Shown here piece after piece: positions 42,041-50,270 of a stretch of 64,000 nt of DNA. Positions within the stretch are counted from its first letter, which is position 1; each line of letters begins with the position of its first letter. The position numbers were made by a program, and so were the translations under genes. Below the pieces are notes generated by a model. The model was not told the origin of the DNA. It ran no database searches and saw only the letters and a program-made list of their open reading frames with translations. The stretch spans positions 62,001 through 126,000 of the forward strand of contig CAKQDU010000003.1 of NCBI GenBank assembly GCA_934229625.1. The letters are read 5' to 3'. The DNA comes from an uncultured Alphaproteobacteria bacterium (lineage in GTDB: Bacteria > Pseudomonadota > Alphaproteobacteria > RF32 > CAG-239).

Positions 42041-42079
42041 AAAAAAAAGTCTTGCAAGCTATTGATTCGCAAGGCTTTT
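42041..42079 (-). terminator. Second terminator downstream of tRNA-Leu
   Basis: Arms AAAAGTCTTGC/GCAAGGCTTTT with one G-U pair; eight T residues follow on the minus strand. It lies next to the tRNA-Leu remnant. Confidence 0.6.
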
Positions 42080-42083
42080 GTGA

Positions 42084-42100
42084 TGGCAGGGCCGGAGAGC
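42084..42100 (-). pseudogene. 3'-end remnant of a tRNA-Leu
   Basis: TGGCAGGGCCGGAGAG matches the 3' end of the intact tRNA-Leu (42284-42299) at 15 of 16 bases, exactly 200 bp away; nothing beyond that matches. The stretch up to 42240 is clearly GC-richer than its surroundings and holds palindromes CGAACTC/GAGTTCG (42204-42224) and GCAGCG/CGCTGC. No gene is supported in it. Confidence 0.5.
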
Positions 42101-42243
42101 TTGTTATATTCCTACTCTTGCAAACAAGTTTGCGGCGAGCAGTGCCTTTCGCGTCGCAGCGGCTCAACCGTCGCTGCAGCTCGGTTTTGCCGGCTATCCG
42201 CTTCGAACTCTCTTATCGAGTTCGCTTCTTTCGGCCTTAAAAC

Positions 42244-42277
42244 AAAAAACACCCATTCTTGCGAATGAGTGTTTTTA
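42244..42277 (-). terminator. tRNA-Leu terminator
   Basis: Arms AAACAC-CATTC/GAATG-GTGTTT with one mismatch, 6 bp past the tRNA 3' end; A-run on the plus strand gives T-run on the minus. Confidence 0.75.
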
Positions 42278-42283
42278 ATTTTA

Positions 42284-42370
42284 TGGTAGGGCCGGAGAGA
42301 ATCGAACTCTCAAGACATTGCTGCCACCAGATTTTGAGTCTGGCGCGTCTACCAATTCCGCCACAACCCC
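42284..42370 (-). tRNA. tRNA-Leu(CAA)
   Basis: Acceptor GGGGTTG/CGGCCCT with encoded CCA. The anticodon stem-loop CCAGA-CTCAAAA-TCTGG gives CAA. The long variable arm (GGCAGCAATGTC...) is typical of tRNA-Leu; the T-arm holds GTTCGATTC. Confidence 0.93.
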
Positions 42371-42387
42371 ATAAAAATTACACTACG

Positions 42388-42416
42388 TTAATATATCATA
42401 TTTTTTCAAGTGTCAA
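42388..42416 (-). promoter_or_regulatory. tRNA-Leu promoter
   Basis: TTGACA (42411-42416), 17-bp spacer, TATTAA (42388-42393) on the minus strand. Confidence 0.65.
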
Positions 42417-42509
42417 GACTTTTTTTGCATTTTTTATAAATATTTTTGCTTTGCATTTGTTTGTAGCTGTGTTATACTCTTTGCCAGTTGATAAAAAATT
42501 GAGGTTACA

Positions 42510-44033
42510 GTGGAAAATTTAGAGCATCAGGCTTCGGTTTTATTTGGCGAAAAAGAATATAAAAAAGCTTTGGAAATCTACCAACTTTTGTTGCAGGGAA
42601 GTCCAAAGACAGAAAAATATGCAATCGCCTGCGGAAATTGCTTTGATGCACTTGGAAACAAAGAAAAAGCTATAGAACTGTATGGTTATGCCCTGAAACT
42701 TAATAAAAATTCTGAAGCATCACTCTTAAATCTTTCTACAATAAATTATGAAATCGGAGAATATGATAAATCGGCGGATTTTGCTCAGAAGGCTTTACAA
42801 CAAAATCCTAAAAATATGACGGCATGGCAAAATCTTGCCAATATTGCTTTTTGTCGCGGTAGTTATGAAACTGCTCTGACATATTATCAAAAAATGTATG
42901 AGCAGAATAATCATAGTTATATTGCAATGATTAACCTCGCTAATACTTATTATTCTTTAGGAAAATATGTTTTGGCTCTGGAATTTGCTAAAAAATCTTT
43001 AGAGCGGCATCCGTCAAGCGTGGTTGCAAATATGATTTCCGGCAATGCTTTGGTCGCAATGCAAAAATATGAAAAAGCCATAGATAAATATCTGCGTGCT
43101 TATGAATTAGATGAGCATAACCGCGAAGTTTTAAATGCTTTAAGCGAAACATATCATTCATTAAATGATTGGGAAAATTGTATTATGTTTGCTTGGAGAT
43201 ATGTTAAAACGGCGCCGGAGCAAACTGATGACATAAATTTAAATTTTGGTTATTTATTATATGAATGCTTTTCTGAAAAAAGCGAAGACTTGGCTCGTAA
43301 ATATGCTACAAAATGGCTGAATTTTTTCCCGAATAATAAAATTGTGCAGCATATGGCTTGCGCTCTGACTAACGGACACGCGCTTTTAAATTCGGACAGC
43401 CATTATATTAAAGCTACATTCGATGCGTTTGCGCAAGATTTTGATGAAACCTTAAAATCTTTAGACTATCAGGCGCCGTCTCTTATTGAATGTGAGGCAG
43501 CCAAACATCTTAGAACTTCGGTTTTTAAGGGATATCATATATTGGATTTGGGATGCGGTACCGGTTTATGCGGCGAAAAAATGAAAAAATTTGCTTCTCG
43601 CAAAGGGCTGATTGGCGTTGATTTGTCTGAAAAAATGCTGGAACAAGCTGAAACGAAAAAAATTTATGCGCAGTTGATTTGCGATGATATTTGTCATTAT
43701 ATGGAAACGACGGAGTATTATTTTCATGTGATTGTAGCGTCTGATGTTTTGACTTATTTCGGTGATTTAACAAAAACATTTGTTCGTGTTTCTAAATCGT
43801 TGACCTCTGGAGGGATGTTCTTTTTTACTATATCTGAAAATCATTATAACGAAGATGATTTTTTTATGGCGCCAAGCGGACGTTTTCTGCATAATCCAAA
43901 CTATGTGGAAAAGGTCTTAAAAAGCGCCGGTTTAAAAGTTTTGAATTGTGAACGTCATATTTTACGCAATGAAGCGGAAAGTCCGGTATATGGCTATGTG
44001 TTTGCCGCGGTTAAACCTGATTTGAATAAATAG
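42510..44033 (+). CDS. TPR-repeat and class-I methyltransferase fusion protein
   Basis: 507 residues from a GTG at 42510, with GAGG upstream. The N-terminal about 270 residues are seven to eight TPR units (KEYKKALEIYQLLLQ; EKAIELYGYALKLN; YEKAIDKYLRAYELD). A class-I AdoMet methyltransferase domain covers about 295-505, with motif I ILDLGCGTGLCG (about 344-355), an acidic residue after the next strand (IGVDLSEKM) and VIVASDVLTYFGD. Similar fusions occur in other proteobacteria; the substrate, probably a protein or small metabolite, is unknown. Confidence 0.85.
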   Translation: MENLEHQASVLFGEKEYKKALEIYQLLLQGSPKTEKYAIACGNCFDALGNKEKAIELYGYALKLNKNSEASLLNLSTINYEIGEYDKSADFAQKALQQNPKNMTAWQNLANIAFCRGSYETALTYYQKMYEQNNHSYIAMINLANTYYSLGKYVLALEFAKKSLERHPSSVVANMISGNALVAMQKYEKAIDKYLRAYELDEHNREVLNALSETYHSLNDWENCIMFAWRYVKTAPEQTDDINLNFGYLLYECFSEKSEDLARKYATKWLNFFPNNKIVQHMACALTNGHALLNSDSHYIKATFDAFAQDFDETLKSLDYQAPSLIECEAAKHLRTSVFKGYHILDLGCGTGLCGEKMKKFASRKGLIGVDLSEKMLEQAETKKIYAQLICDDICHYMETTEYYFHVIVASDVLTYFGDLTKTFVRVSKSLTSGGMFFFTISENHYNEDDFFMAPSGRFLHNPNYVEKVLKSAGLKVLNCERHILRNEAESPVYGYVFAAVKPDLNK

Positions 44034-44043
44034 AAATACGAAT

Positions 44044-44760
44044 ATGAAAAAAATTTGGCTGTGTCTGATTTTGGTGTTTTTTGCGGTGTCGCAGGTTTCG
44101 GCTAAAGAACCTCCGATTATCAGACAAAACAAAATCAGACAACAGCAGATTCTGAACTATGTAACGCATGTTCCGTTGCCAGCAGTAAAAAATGCACGCT
44201 CTCTAGCTGTTTATTTAACTAAACCATTTAATAATAAAATAGAAAAAATGCAGGCAATTGCTTATTGGATTGCCACGCATATAGCTTATGATAGCTATAA
44301 ATTTAATGGTGTTCCTAATCTAAGAAATATGAAATATCATTATGATGTTTTTAAGGCTCGTACGGGAATATGCATCGATTTTGCAAAATTATTTCAGGAA
44401 ATGTCGTTATATGCCGGCATACGCGGTGTGAATATTGTTTCAGGCTTTGTTGTTGATACAAAATATTTTAAGGATAAATACAATCCGAAACAGTTTGAAA
44501 ATGCTCATGCTTGGAATACGGTGAATATTAACGGCTATACTTATTACATAGATACAACATTTATGGCTACGCAAACTATTGCAGTAAAAAATCAGAGCGG
44601 TTTTAATCAATGGAGTCATAAACAGGAAATTATCAAGCGTTCTCGTACAAATAGTATTGTAAAATCAACTTCAGATATTCGTTATTACTATTTTTTATTC
44701 ACGCCTCAGGATGAAGTGCGTAAATTGAGAACACATCATTTTGTTGTGAATGCTGATTAA
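44044..44760 (+). CDS. Secreted transglutaminase-like cysteine protease
   Basis: 238 residues. A signal peptide covers about 1-20 (VSQVSA-KE). The transglutaminase-like core has the Cys nucleophile in TGICIDFAKLF (about 111-121), catalytic His in ENAHAWNTVN (about 157-166) and Asp in YYIDTTFM (about 172-179), all intact. Bacterial members of this fold act as periplasmic proteases or amidases. No clear Shine-Dalgarno site; it starts 10 bp after the TPR-methyltransferase stop and is probably translated from the same mRNA. Confidence 0.85.
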   Translation: MKKIWLCLILVFFAVSQVSAKEPPIIRQNKIRQQQILNYVTHVPLPAVKNARSLAVYLTKPFNNKIEKMQAIAYWIATHIAYDSYKFNGVPNLRNMKYHYDVFKARTGICIDFAKLFQEMSLYAGIRGVNIVSGFVVDTKYFKDKYNPKQFENAHAWNTVNINGYTYYIDTTFMATQTIAVKNQSGFNQWSHKQEIIKRSRTNSIVKSTSDIRYYYFLFTPQDEVRKLRTHHFVVNAD

Positions 44761-45200
44761 AGCAATTCTTTTATTTTAGCGCTTAAATCTGCGTCAATTC
44801 TAACCGGTCTTTTCAAAGCTAAACTCATATGAATCAGTTTGACTTCAATTTTAGTCAGCAGAGTGTCGCCGCGGTAAATTTCTTGCAGCACACGCAAACT
44901 GGCGCCGCCTACTTCTAAAATTTTACAGGTAACGACCAACGTGTCATCTAAACGAGCCGAGGCGATATAGTCAATGTTACAAGAGCGAACGACAAATCCG
45001 GTCTGTCCGGCTTCCAGATTTTTTTCCTGATTAACTCCCAATGTGCGAATAAACTCTGTGCGAGCGCGTTCGGCAAACTTTAGGTAATTGGCATAATAAA
45101 CAATTCCGCCGGCGTCGGTATCTTCATAATAAACCCTCACAGGATAAGCAAAAATTTTGTTTTCTATTTGTCCAAAAGCAGGGATAGTTTTTTCAAACAT
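44757..45200 (-). CDS. ybgC: Tol-Pal-associated acyl-CoA thioesterase YbgC
   Basis: 147 residues with a hot-dog fold. The active-site segment reads YYEDTDAGGIVYYANYL (about 23-39, catalytic Asp) followed by FAERARTEFIR. It hydrolyses short-chain acyl-CoA or acyl-ACP in the cytoplasm. ruvA-ruvB-ybgC is the standard gene order leading to tol-pal in proteobacteria, but no tol genes follow here. Its stop overlaps the stop of the convergent transglutaminase gene. Confidence 0.92.
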   Translation of the reverse strand: MFEKTIPAFGQIENKIFAYPVRVYYEDTDAGGIVYYANYLKFAERARTEFIRTLGVNQEKNLEAGQTGFVVRSCNIDYIASARLDDTLVVTCKILEVGGASLRVLQEIYRGDTLLTKIEVKLIHMSLALKRPVRIDADLSAKIKELL

Positions 45201-45202
45201 TG

Positions 45203-46258
45203 TTAATCCTCCAAAGTTTCCAAAAGTTCATATTGCTTGGTTTGTTTCGCCGGCATATTGACGCCTAAATAACGATATCCGAGCTGTGAGATAATACGCC
45301 CGCGCGGTGTGCGCTGTAAAAATCCGAGTTTCAGCAAAAACGGTTCCACAACTTCTTCAATAGTATCGCGTTCTTCCGAAAGAGCGGCCGCCAAAGTATC
45401 GGCGCCAACCGGACCTCCGCCGTAGTTTTTGACAATGCAATTCAAATAGCGGCGGTCAAAAGCGTCAAGCCCAAAATCATCAACATCCAAACGTTTAAGC
45501 GCTGTGTCTGATATATGCGAATCTATGATTTTTTGTGAAGATACAGCGCCAAAGTCGCGTACGCGCCGCAATAATCGTCCGGCGATACGTGGTGTTCCGC
45601 GAGAACGTTTGGCAATTTCCATAGCTCCGTCTTCCGATATTTCTATGTTTAAAAGTTTTGCGTTACGCTGCACGATTTTCTTTAAGTCTTCATGCGAATA
45701 AAAATCCAAACGCAAAGGGATGCCAAAACGCTCACGCAAAGGAGTGGAAAGTAAGCCGGAACGAGTGGTGGCGCCAACCAATGTGAAAGGCTGTAGGTCT
45801 ATGCGCACCGAGCGAGCGGAAGGCCCTTCGCCGATAATCAAATCCAGCTGAAAATCTTCCATCGCCGAATATAAAACTTCTTCAATAGCCGGATTTAAGC
45901 GGTGTATTTCATCAATAAACAACACATCGTTGCGTTCCAGATTAGTCAAAATCGCCGCTAAATCGCCGGATTTAGAAATCATTGGCGCCGAAGTAGCGCG
46001 GAAACCGACGCCCAGTTCTTTGGCTACAATAGAAGAAAGCGTGGTTTTACCAAGTCCCGGAGGACCAAATAACAGCACATGGTCAAGCGCTTCTCCGCGT
46101 TGTTTGGCGGCGGCTATAAACACTTTTAAATTATCGCAGACATCACGCTGTCCCACAAAGTCGTCCAAACTTGTCGGACGCAGACTAACCGGATTGTTGC
46201 CGATTTGTTCGTCTTCTGCTTGGACTTGCGGACTTACGATTCGCGTATCATCTTTCAT
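45203..46258 (-). CDS. ruvB: Holliday-junction branch-migration ATPase RuvB
   Basis: 351 residues, with AAGGAATTTT upstream inside the ruvA stop. It shows the AAA+ core with Walker A FGPPGLGKTTL (about 64-74), Walker B VLFIDEIHRL (about 114-123), sensor GATTRSGLLSTPLRERFG (about 164-181) and the C-terminal winged helix (GGPVGADTLA; QRTPRGR). It forms hexamers that drive DNA through the RuvA-bound junction. Full length. Confidence 0.97.
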   Translation of the reverse strand: MKDDTRIVSPQVQAEDEQIGNNPVSLRPTSLDDFVGQRDVCDNLKVFIAAAKQRGEALDHVLLFGPPGLGKTTLSSIVAKELGVGFRATSAPMISKSGDLAAILTNLERNDVLFIDEIHRLNPAIEEVLYSAMEDFQLDLIIGEGPSARSVRIDLQPFTLVGATTRSGLLSTPLRERFGIPLRLDFYSHEDLKKIVQRNAKLLNIEISEDGAMEIAKRSRGTPRIAGRLLRRVRDFGAVSSQKIIDSHISDTALKRLDVDDFGLDAFDRRYLNCIVKNYGGGPVGADTLAAALSEERDTIEEVVEPFLLKLGFLQRTPRGRIISQLGYRYLGVNMPAKQTKQYELLETLED

Positions 46259-46261
46259 GGT

Positions 46262-46909
46262 CTAAAATTCCTTTTGAACAAATTCTTTTAAGGCAAGGCG
46301 GATAAGCGTCGGCACATTGGCGTCCGGATTTTCTGCCATAGCTTTAGATACGGCGCGATAAGCCTCCAAACGTTGATAGCCAAGATTAACCAGAGCCGAA
46401 ATAACATCTTCGCTTTTAGAATAATCGGCATCTTTGGGCAAAACAACCTGAGCCGCCGGAGCGCCCTCTATAGCTTCATCAGCATTGGTGCCGGAAATTC
46501 CGACCGGAATTGTAACGATTTTATCTTTGAGTTCGGTAACTATGCGAGCGGCAAGTTTCGGCCCCACGCCGGAAGCGCGGCAAAATGATGTTTTATCTTG
46601 CGCGCTGATAGCTTGAGAAAGCTGCGCCGGAGTTAAAACTGACAAAATGCTCAAACAAACTTTAGCTCCCACGCCTTGCACTTTTGTAAGAGTTGTAAAC
46701 CATTCTTTTTCCCAAGCATCGGCAAAGCCAAACAGCGAAAGGCTGTCTTCACGCACCACCATTTCTGTCAAAAGTGTGGCTTCCTGTCCTTGAACCAATT
46801 TGCCAAGAGTTTTAGACGAGGCAGAAACAAGATAGCCTACGCCGTTCACGTCTATAATACAATAATCATCGCCGATTGTGTCAATCAGCCCGCGTAATTT
46901 AGCAATCAT
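46262..46909 (-). CDS. ruvA: Holliday-junction binding protein RuvA
   Basis: 215 residues. N-terminal OB domain (MIAKLRGLIDTIGDDYCIIDVNG, in parts), two HhH motifs (LTKVQGVGAKVCLSIL, about 72-87; FCRASGVGPKLAARIV, about 107-122) and the C-terminal RuvB-binding domain (about 162-212). It tetramerises on four-way junctions. The usual upstream ruvC is absent; an unrelated gene is divergent here. Confidence 0.95.
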   Translation of the reverse strand: MIAKLRGLIDTIGDDYCIIDVNGVGYLVSASSKTLGKLVQGQEATLLTEMVVREDSLSLFGFADAWEKEWFTTLTKVQGVGAKVCLSILSVLTPAQLSQAISAQDKTSFCRASGVGPKLAARIVTELKDKIVTIPVGISGTNADEAIEGAPAAQVVLPKDADYSKSEDVISALVNLGYQRLEAYRAVSKAMAENPDANVPTLIRLALKEFVQKEF

Positions 46910-47022
46910 CTTTTTACAATCCTTTTGTTGGCATTAGACTAATGGAAATATGCGTGCAACGCAAGAGTTTTGTTGCTTTTCTGCAAAGCTTAATTTATAA
47001 AGGCGGTATTGGATGAAATATA

Positions 47023-47589
47023 ATGGATTTTTTAGAAATCATATGCCTCGGTTTGGCGTTGGCAGCAGATGTTTTCGGCATAGCGTTTGCCTATGGGTTG
47101 ATTATTAAGCGTCATCGGTGGATTATGGCATTGCGTTTGTCGGGAACTTGCGGTGTGATGCAGTTTGTTATGCCGTTGCTCGGTTTTGCCGGAACAGCTG
47201 TTATCAGCGCGTGGATTTCCCGTTTTGACTATATTTTGGTGTTTTTAGTTTTTACCGCATTGGGTATAAATGTGATTCGTGAGGCAATAGAAGAAAATGC
47301 TGAAGAAAATATTGTCAAAAAACGTAAACGTCTGAGCTGGAAAGTGGCTTTTACCATTGGAATTGCCACCAGTATTGACGCGTTGGTCAGCGGCACGATG
47401 CTCTATTTAACTAAAACACCATTGCTAAAGTCTTCGCTGATTATCGGCGTGGTGTCGTTTGTCATAGGTTTGCTTGGTTTTAATTTAAATTGCTGCTTTA
47501 AGAAAATACCGGAAAAATATTTGCAAATTATTGCCGGCTTGGTCTTAATCGGATTTGGACTGAAGAATCTCCTGTCGCATTTTATTTAA
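47023..47589 (+). CDS. mntP: MntP-type manganese efflux pump
   Basis: 188 residues, six TM helices. Family marks are the acidic residue in the first helix (LALAADVFGIAFAYG, about 9-23) and the pair in IATSIDALVSGTM (about 112-124); the repeated halves agree. It exports Mn2+ across the inner membrane. Control by an RNA element or MntR is known in other bacteria; I see no clear yybP-type riboswitch in the 113-bp leader. Confidence 0.82.
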   Translation: MDFLEIICLGLALAADVFGIAFAYGLIIKRHRWIMALRLSGTCGVMQFVMPLLGFAGTAVISAWISRFDYILVFLVFTALGINVIREAIEENAEENIVKKRKRLSWKVAFTIGIATSIDALVSGTMLYLTKTPLLKSSLIIGVVSFVIGLLGFNLNCCFKKIPEKYLQIIAGLVLIGFGLKNLLSHFI

Positions 47590-47663
47590 AAGATACTTAA
47601 AAGCGGTAGACTCAAAAGATGTATGTTTTTAAACTCTTGCTTGTTAAAAGTTGGAGTTTTTTT

Positions 47664-47885
47664 ATGATTCAAAAGCAAGTTGGTAAAAGAATAAAAGAAA
47701 TCAGATTATCTCTAAATTTATCTCAAGAAGATTGTGCCTTAAATTCCGGCCTTAATAGAACATATTTTGGTAGTGTAGAACGTGGCGAGCGGAATATATC
47801 TGTAATAAATTTAAATAAAATATGTAAATCATTTAAAGTTTCATTAAAAGATTTTTTTAATTCAAAACTTTTTACCGGAGAATAA
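47664..47885 (+). CDS. XRE-family controller (C) protein of a restriction system
   Basis: 73 residues from the ATG at 47664, with GGAG 8 nt upstream. A single helix-turn-helix domain: IKEIRLSLNLSQEDCALNSGLNRTYF, in parts (about 9-34), then GSVERGERNISVINLNKICKSF. The size and the position 4 bp before a nuclease-like gene fit C proteins, which delay restriction-gene expression until DNA is methylated. C-box operators are not obvious by eye. Confidence 0.85.
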   Translation: MIQKQVGKRIKEIRLSLNLSQEDCALNSGLNRTYFGSVERGERNISVINLNKICKSFKVSLKDFFNSKLFTGE

Positions 47886-47889
47886 TAGT

Positions 47890-48429
47890 ATGAATATTTC
47901 AGAATTTAGAGATGGTATTTTTGCCTTGAGAACCAGAAGATTTGGCAATGTTGCTGAAATAATGATAAAGAAAATCTATCAATTAGAAGATTCGCATACT
48001 TTAGAATATGACAAATTTGATAAAGAAAACAATAAAAGAATTGAAATTAAATTTTCAACAGTAATGAAAGCAAATGGTAGAAAAATTGATGAAAAAAGTG
48101 TTATAGACCAATGCTTAAAAGCCAATTTAGCTAACCGTGCAATGAAATATGCAGACATTGAAACATATTCTTTTGACTGCAATATTCAGCAGATAAAATG
48201 TGCAGAATTTGACATATTATACTATGGTTTGTTTTTTGCTGATAAAATTTTGGTTTTCAAAATGACCTCTGAAGAAGTTAAAAATTGTCAAGGATATAGT
48301 AACAAGCAACATCGTAATAATGAAGGTGAAGGTCAATTCCATATTAATAATGATACATTAAAATATCATTTGGAAAACTACTTCATAAAAGATTTGGATT
48401 ATGAAAGGTTATATAACATTTTGAAATAA
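47890..48429 (+). CDS. Putative type II restriction endonuclease
   Basis: 179 residues. Probable PD-(D/E)xK-like core: an acidic residue in the EYDKFDKENN region (about 39-48) followed by RIEIKFST (about 51-58), where E-x-K lies on a strand. The rest is mixed alpha/beta. No family match recognised, but its place between a C protein and a convergent methyltransferase is typical of a compact type II R-M locus. Coding ends overlap the methyltransferase by 21 bp, tail to tail. Confidence 0.72.
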   Translation: MNISEFRDGIFALRTRRFGNVAEIMIKKIYQLEDSHTLEYDKFDKENNKRIEIKFSTVMKANGRKIDEKSVIDQCLKANLANRAMKYADIETYSFDCNIQQIKCAEFDILYYGLFFADKILVFKMTSEEVKNCQGYSNKQHRNNEGEGQFHINNDTLKYHLENYFIKDLDYERLYNILK

Positions 48430-49173
48430 ATCTGATTTTATGCAGTTATCTATACGTTCTTTAGCAATGTTAAAATAATTTTCATCCAACTCAATACCGA
48501 TAAAATTTCTGTTCAAATTTTTACAAGCTACACCGGTGGTGCCGGAACCCATAGTAAAGTCTAAAACAGTATCTCCTTCGTTGGTATATGTTTTAATAAG
48601 CCATTCCATTAATGATACAGGTTTTTGTGTCGGGTGTAAGTTTGATGTTAAAATATCTCGTTTAAAATTGACAATTTGCAAAGGGTATCTGATGCCTTTG
48701 TCTTGATATTCATTAGGCTTGCGGTTTTGAGAATCTATTAAAACTCCAAGTTTACCGTTTTTAATTTTGTTAGTTCTTAAAGGACCATCATATTTAACCA
48801 TTTGCGGATTATATGTACATTGTTTGTTATAAAAGACATTTATAGTTTCAATTACTTTTGCCGGTCTTTTTTTTAACTGAAAAATATTTGTGGCTCGTTC
48901 TTTTTGCCAATAAATATCATATTTATATTCATCAATATTTGAAATTCGCAGATAACTGTTAAAAGGTTCGTTGCCAAATAACAGAATCGGACTGTTTTCT
49001 TTTCGGATTTCTTTTAGGCGCTTCCACATTTTATCAAGCGGAATAATAGTATCCCATGAGCAAGCTGTTGTTCCATAAGGAGGGTCTGTTATGATTGCAT
49101 CTACTTTTATACCTTTTTTAATTAGTTGGTTCATAACGTCCAAGCAATCACCGTGAAATAAATCTATACACAT
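48409..49173 (-). CDS. Beta-class DNA methyltransferase (R-M partner)
   Basis: 254 residues. The beta-class motif order is visible: motif IV ITDPPYGTTACSW near the N-terminus (about 28-40), target-recognition region in the middle, HPTQKP (about 177-182) and motif I DFTMGSGTTGVACKNL (about 201-216) near the C-terminus. DPPY means N6-adenine (or N4-cytosine) methylation; the target sequence is not readable. It protects against the nuclease encoded convergently. Confidence 0.88.
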   Translation of the reverse strand: MCIDLFHGDCLDVMNQLIKKGIKVDAIITDPPYGTTACSWDTIIPLDKMWKRLKEIRKENSPILLFGNEPFNSYLRISNIDEYKYDIYWQKERATNIFQLKKRPAKVIETINVFYNKQCTYNPQMVKYDGPLRTNKIKNGKLGVLIDSQNRKPNEYQDKGIRYPLQIVNFKRDILTSNLHPTQKPVSLMEWLIKTYTNEGDTVLDFTMGSGTTGVACKNLNRNFIGIELDENYFNIAKERIDNCIKSDLFQNVI

Positions 49174-49251
49174 ATCACAACCCTAAAAGAACTTAACAAG
49201 AATGACCGTATTATATAAAATATGGCAGGTTGTGTCAATAAGTTCATTGTG

Positions 49252-50109
49252 CTATGACAGTTTTATTTTGTGGCTTTGCGCTTTTTGCGCCAACCAATTA
49301 TAAATGCGCTGCATTGATATATCTCCGTTGGCGGCAAAGTCTTCGGGATGCCATTGAATGCACAGGATATTTTTTTCGGCGTTTCCCCAAGATTCCGGAA
49401 TATTGTCTTCAGTTCGGGCATAAATCGTTAGTTTGCTGTCAGAAGCATAAGGCAGCATGGATTCCGTATGGCGGGAATTTGTTTCAATTTCTTCTGTCTG
49501 CAAAATGTCATACAGCGGTGATGGATTTTTAATTAAAACTTTGTGCGCGTCTAAAATCTTGGTTTTATGTTCAATATCTGTATTTGTATATTGTTTGGTG
49601 TTGCGGTACATTTTCATACCCAGCACGCCGCCAATCATTTGCGCACCGGCACAAATGCCCAGCATTGGCAGATGTTCTTTCAAGGCAGTGGCAATACAAT
49701 TCAAATATGCGGCGGCTCGCGGTTCGTATTTTGTCGAGGCATTTGGTGCGGCGTCGCAATAAAATTGCTCAGGGGATGGAAATCTGCCGCCCGGCAAAAT
49801 CAAGCCGTGAATTCCGTTCATTTGCTCGGCGCAGGAGGAGTAGGTCAAAAAACGGATGTTTACGCCGGATTGTAAAATAGCGCGGGCGTAGTTGTAGTCA
49901 ATAGTATAGTAATTTTCATCGCGTCCCAGCAAAAAAGCAACAGTCGGTTTGTTATCTTTAGGTGTGTCGGCAAGCTGCTCAATATCCTGAGGAGCTAAAG
50001 AAATTAAAGGAATTATGTTTTGTTTTTCAAATACGTTTATTTTTTCATCGCTGATGCCGTAAGCTTCATATTGCGGCAGATATTCTAAAGTAACAGATTG
50101 TGTGTGCAT
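49252..50109 (-). CDS. Class-I glutamine-amidotransferase-like peptidase (C26), copy 2
   Basis: 285 residues, with AAAGGAAAA before the ATG. Paralogue of 39691-40539 along its whole length: the opening Y-L-P-Q-Y-E-A-Y-G-I-S-D-E-K region, LPGGRFPSPEQFY (about 105-117), nucleophile GICAGAQMIGG (about 151-161) and IQWHPEDFA (about 254-262). In contrast to copy 1 it has an ordinary Shine-Dalgarno leader, so the two are probably controlled differently. Possible substrates are gamma-glutamyl compounds or wall peptides. Confidence 0.82.
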   Translation of the reverse strand: MHTQSVTLEYLPQYEAYGISDEKINVFEKQNIIPLISLAPQDIEQLADTPKDNKPTVAFLLGRDENYYTIDYNYARAILQSGVNIRFLTYSSCAEQMNGIHGLILPGGRFPSPEQFYCDAAPNASTKYEPRAAAYLNCIATALKEHLPMLGICAGAQMIGGVLGMKMYRNTKQYTNTDIEHKTKILDAHKVLIKNPSPLYDILQTEEIETNSRHTESMLPYASDSKLTIYARTEDNIPESWGNAEKNILCIQWHPEDFAANGDISMQRIYNWLAQKAQSHKIKLS

Positions 50110-50229
50110 TGCTTTTCCTTTTTTGTTTTATGCTAATGATTTTTACGAAAATAAATTTTTTGTGTCAAGAGTACATGAAATATAAAATTAAATTTTTTCA
50201 ATAGAAAAAGTGTAAAATATTTATGTTGT

Positions 50230-50266
50230 AAAGCAAAAAGCCTCACTTTGCAGCGAGGCTTTTTAG
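50230..50266 (-). terminator. Terminator of the secreted protein gene
   Basis: Arms AAAAAGCCTC/GAGGCTTTTT with a 10-nt loop, 5 bp past the stop codon on the minus strand. Confidence 0.85.
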
Positions 50267-50270
50267 GTGT

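Noticed and set aside
41682..42240. Short open frames in the gap before tRNA-Leu as genes
   Set aside because: No ribosome-binding sites; one frame runs through the terminator, tRNA remnant and palindromes, and the other lies antisense to the hairpin unit.
47589..47664. mntP or R-M leader riboswitch
   Set aside because: No yybP-ykoY-type core or other known aptamer is visible upstream of mntP or the controller gene.
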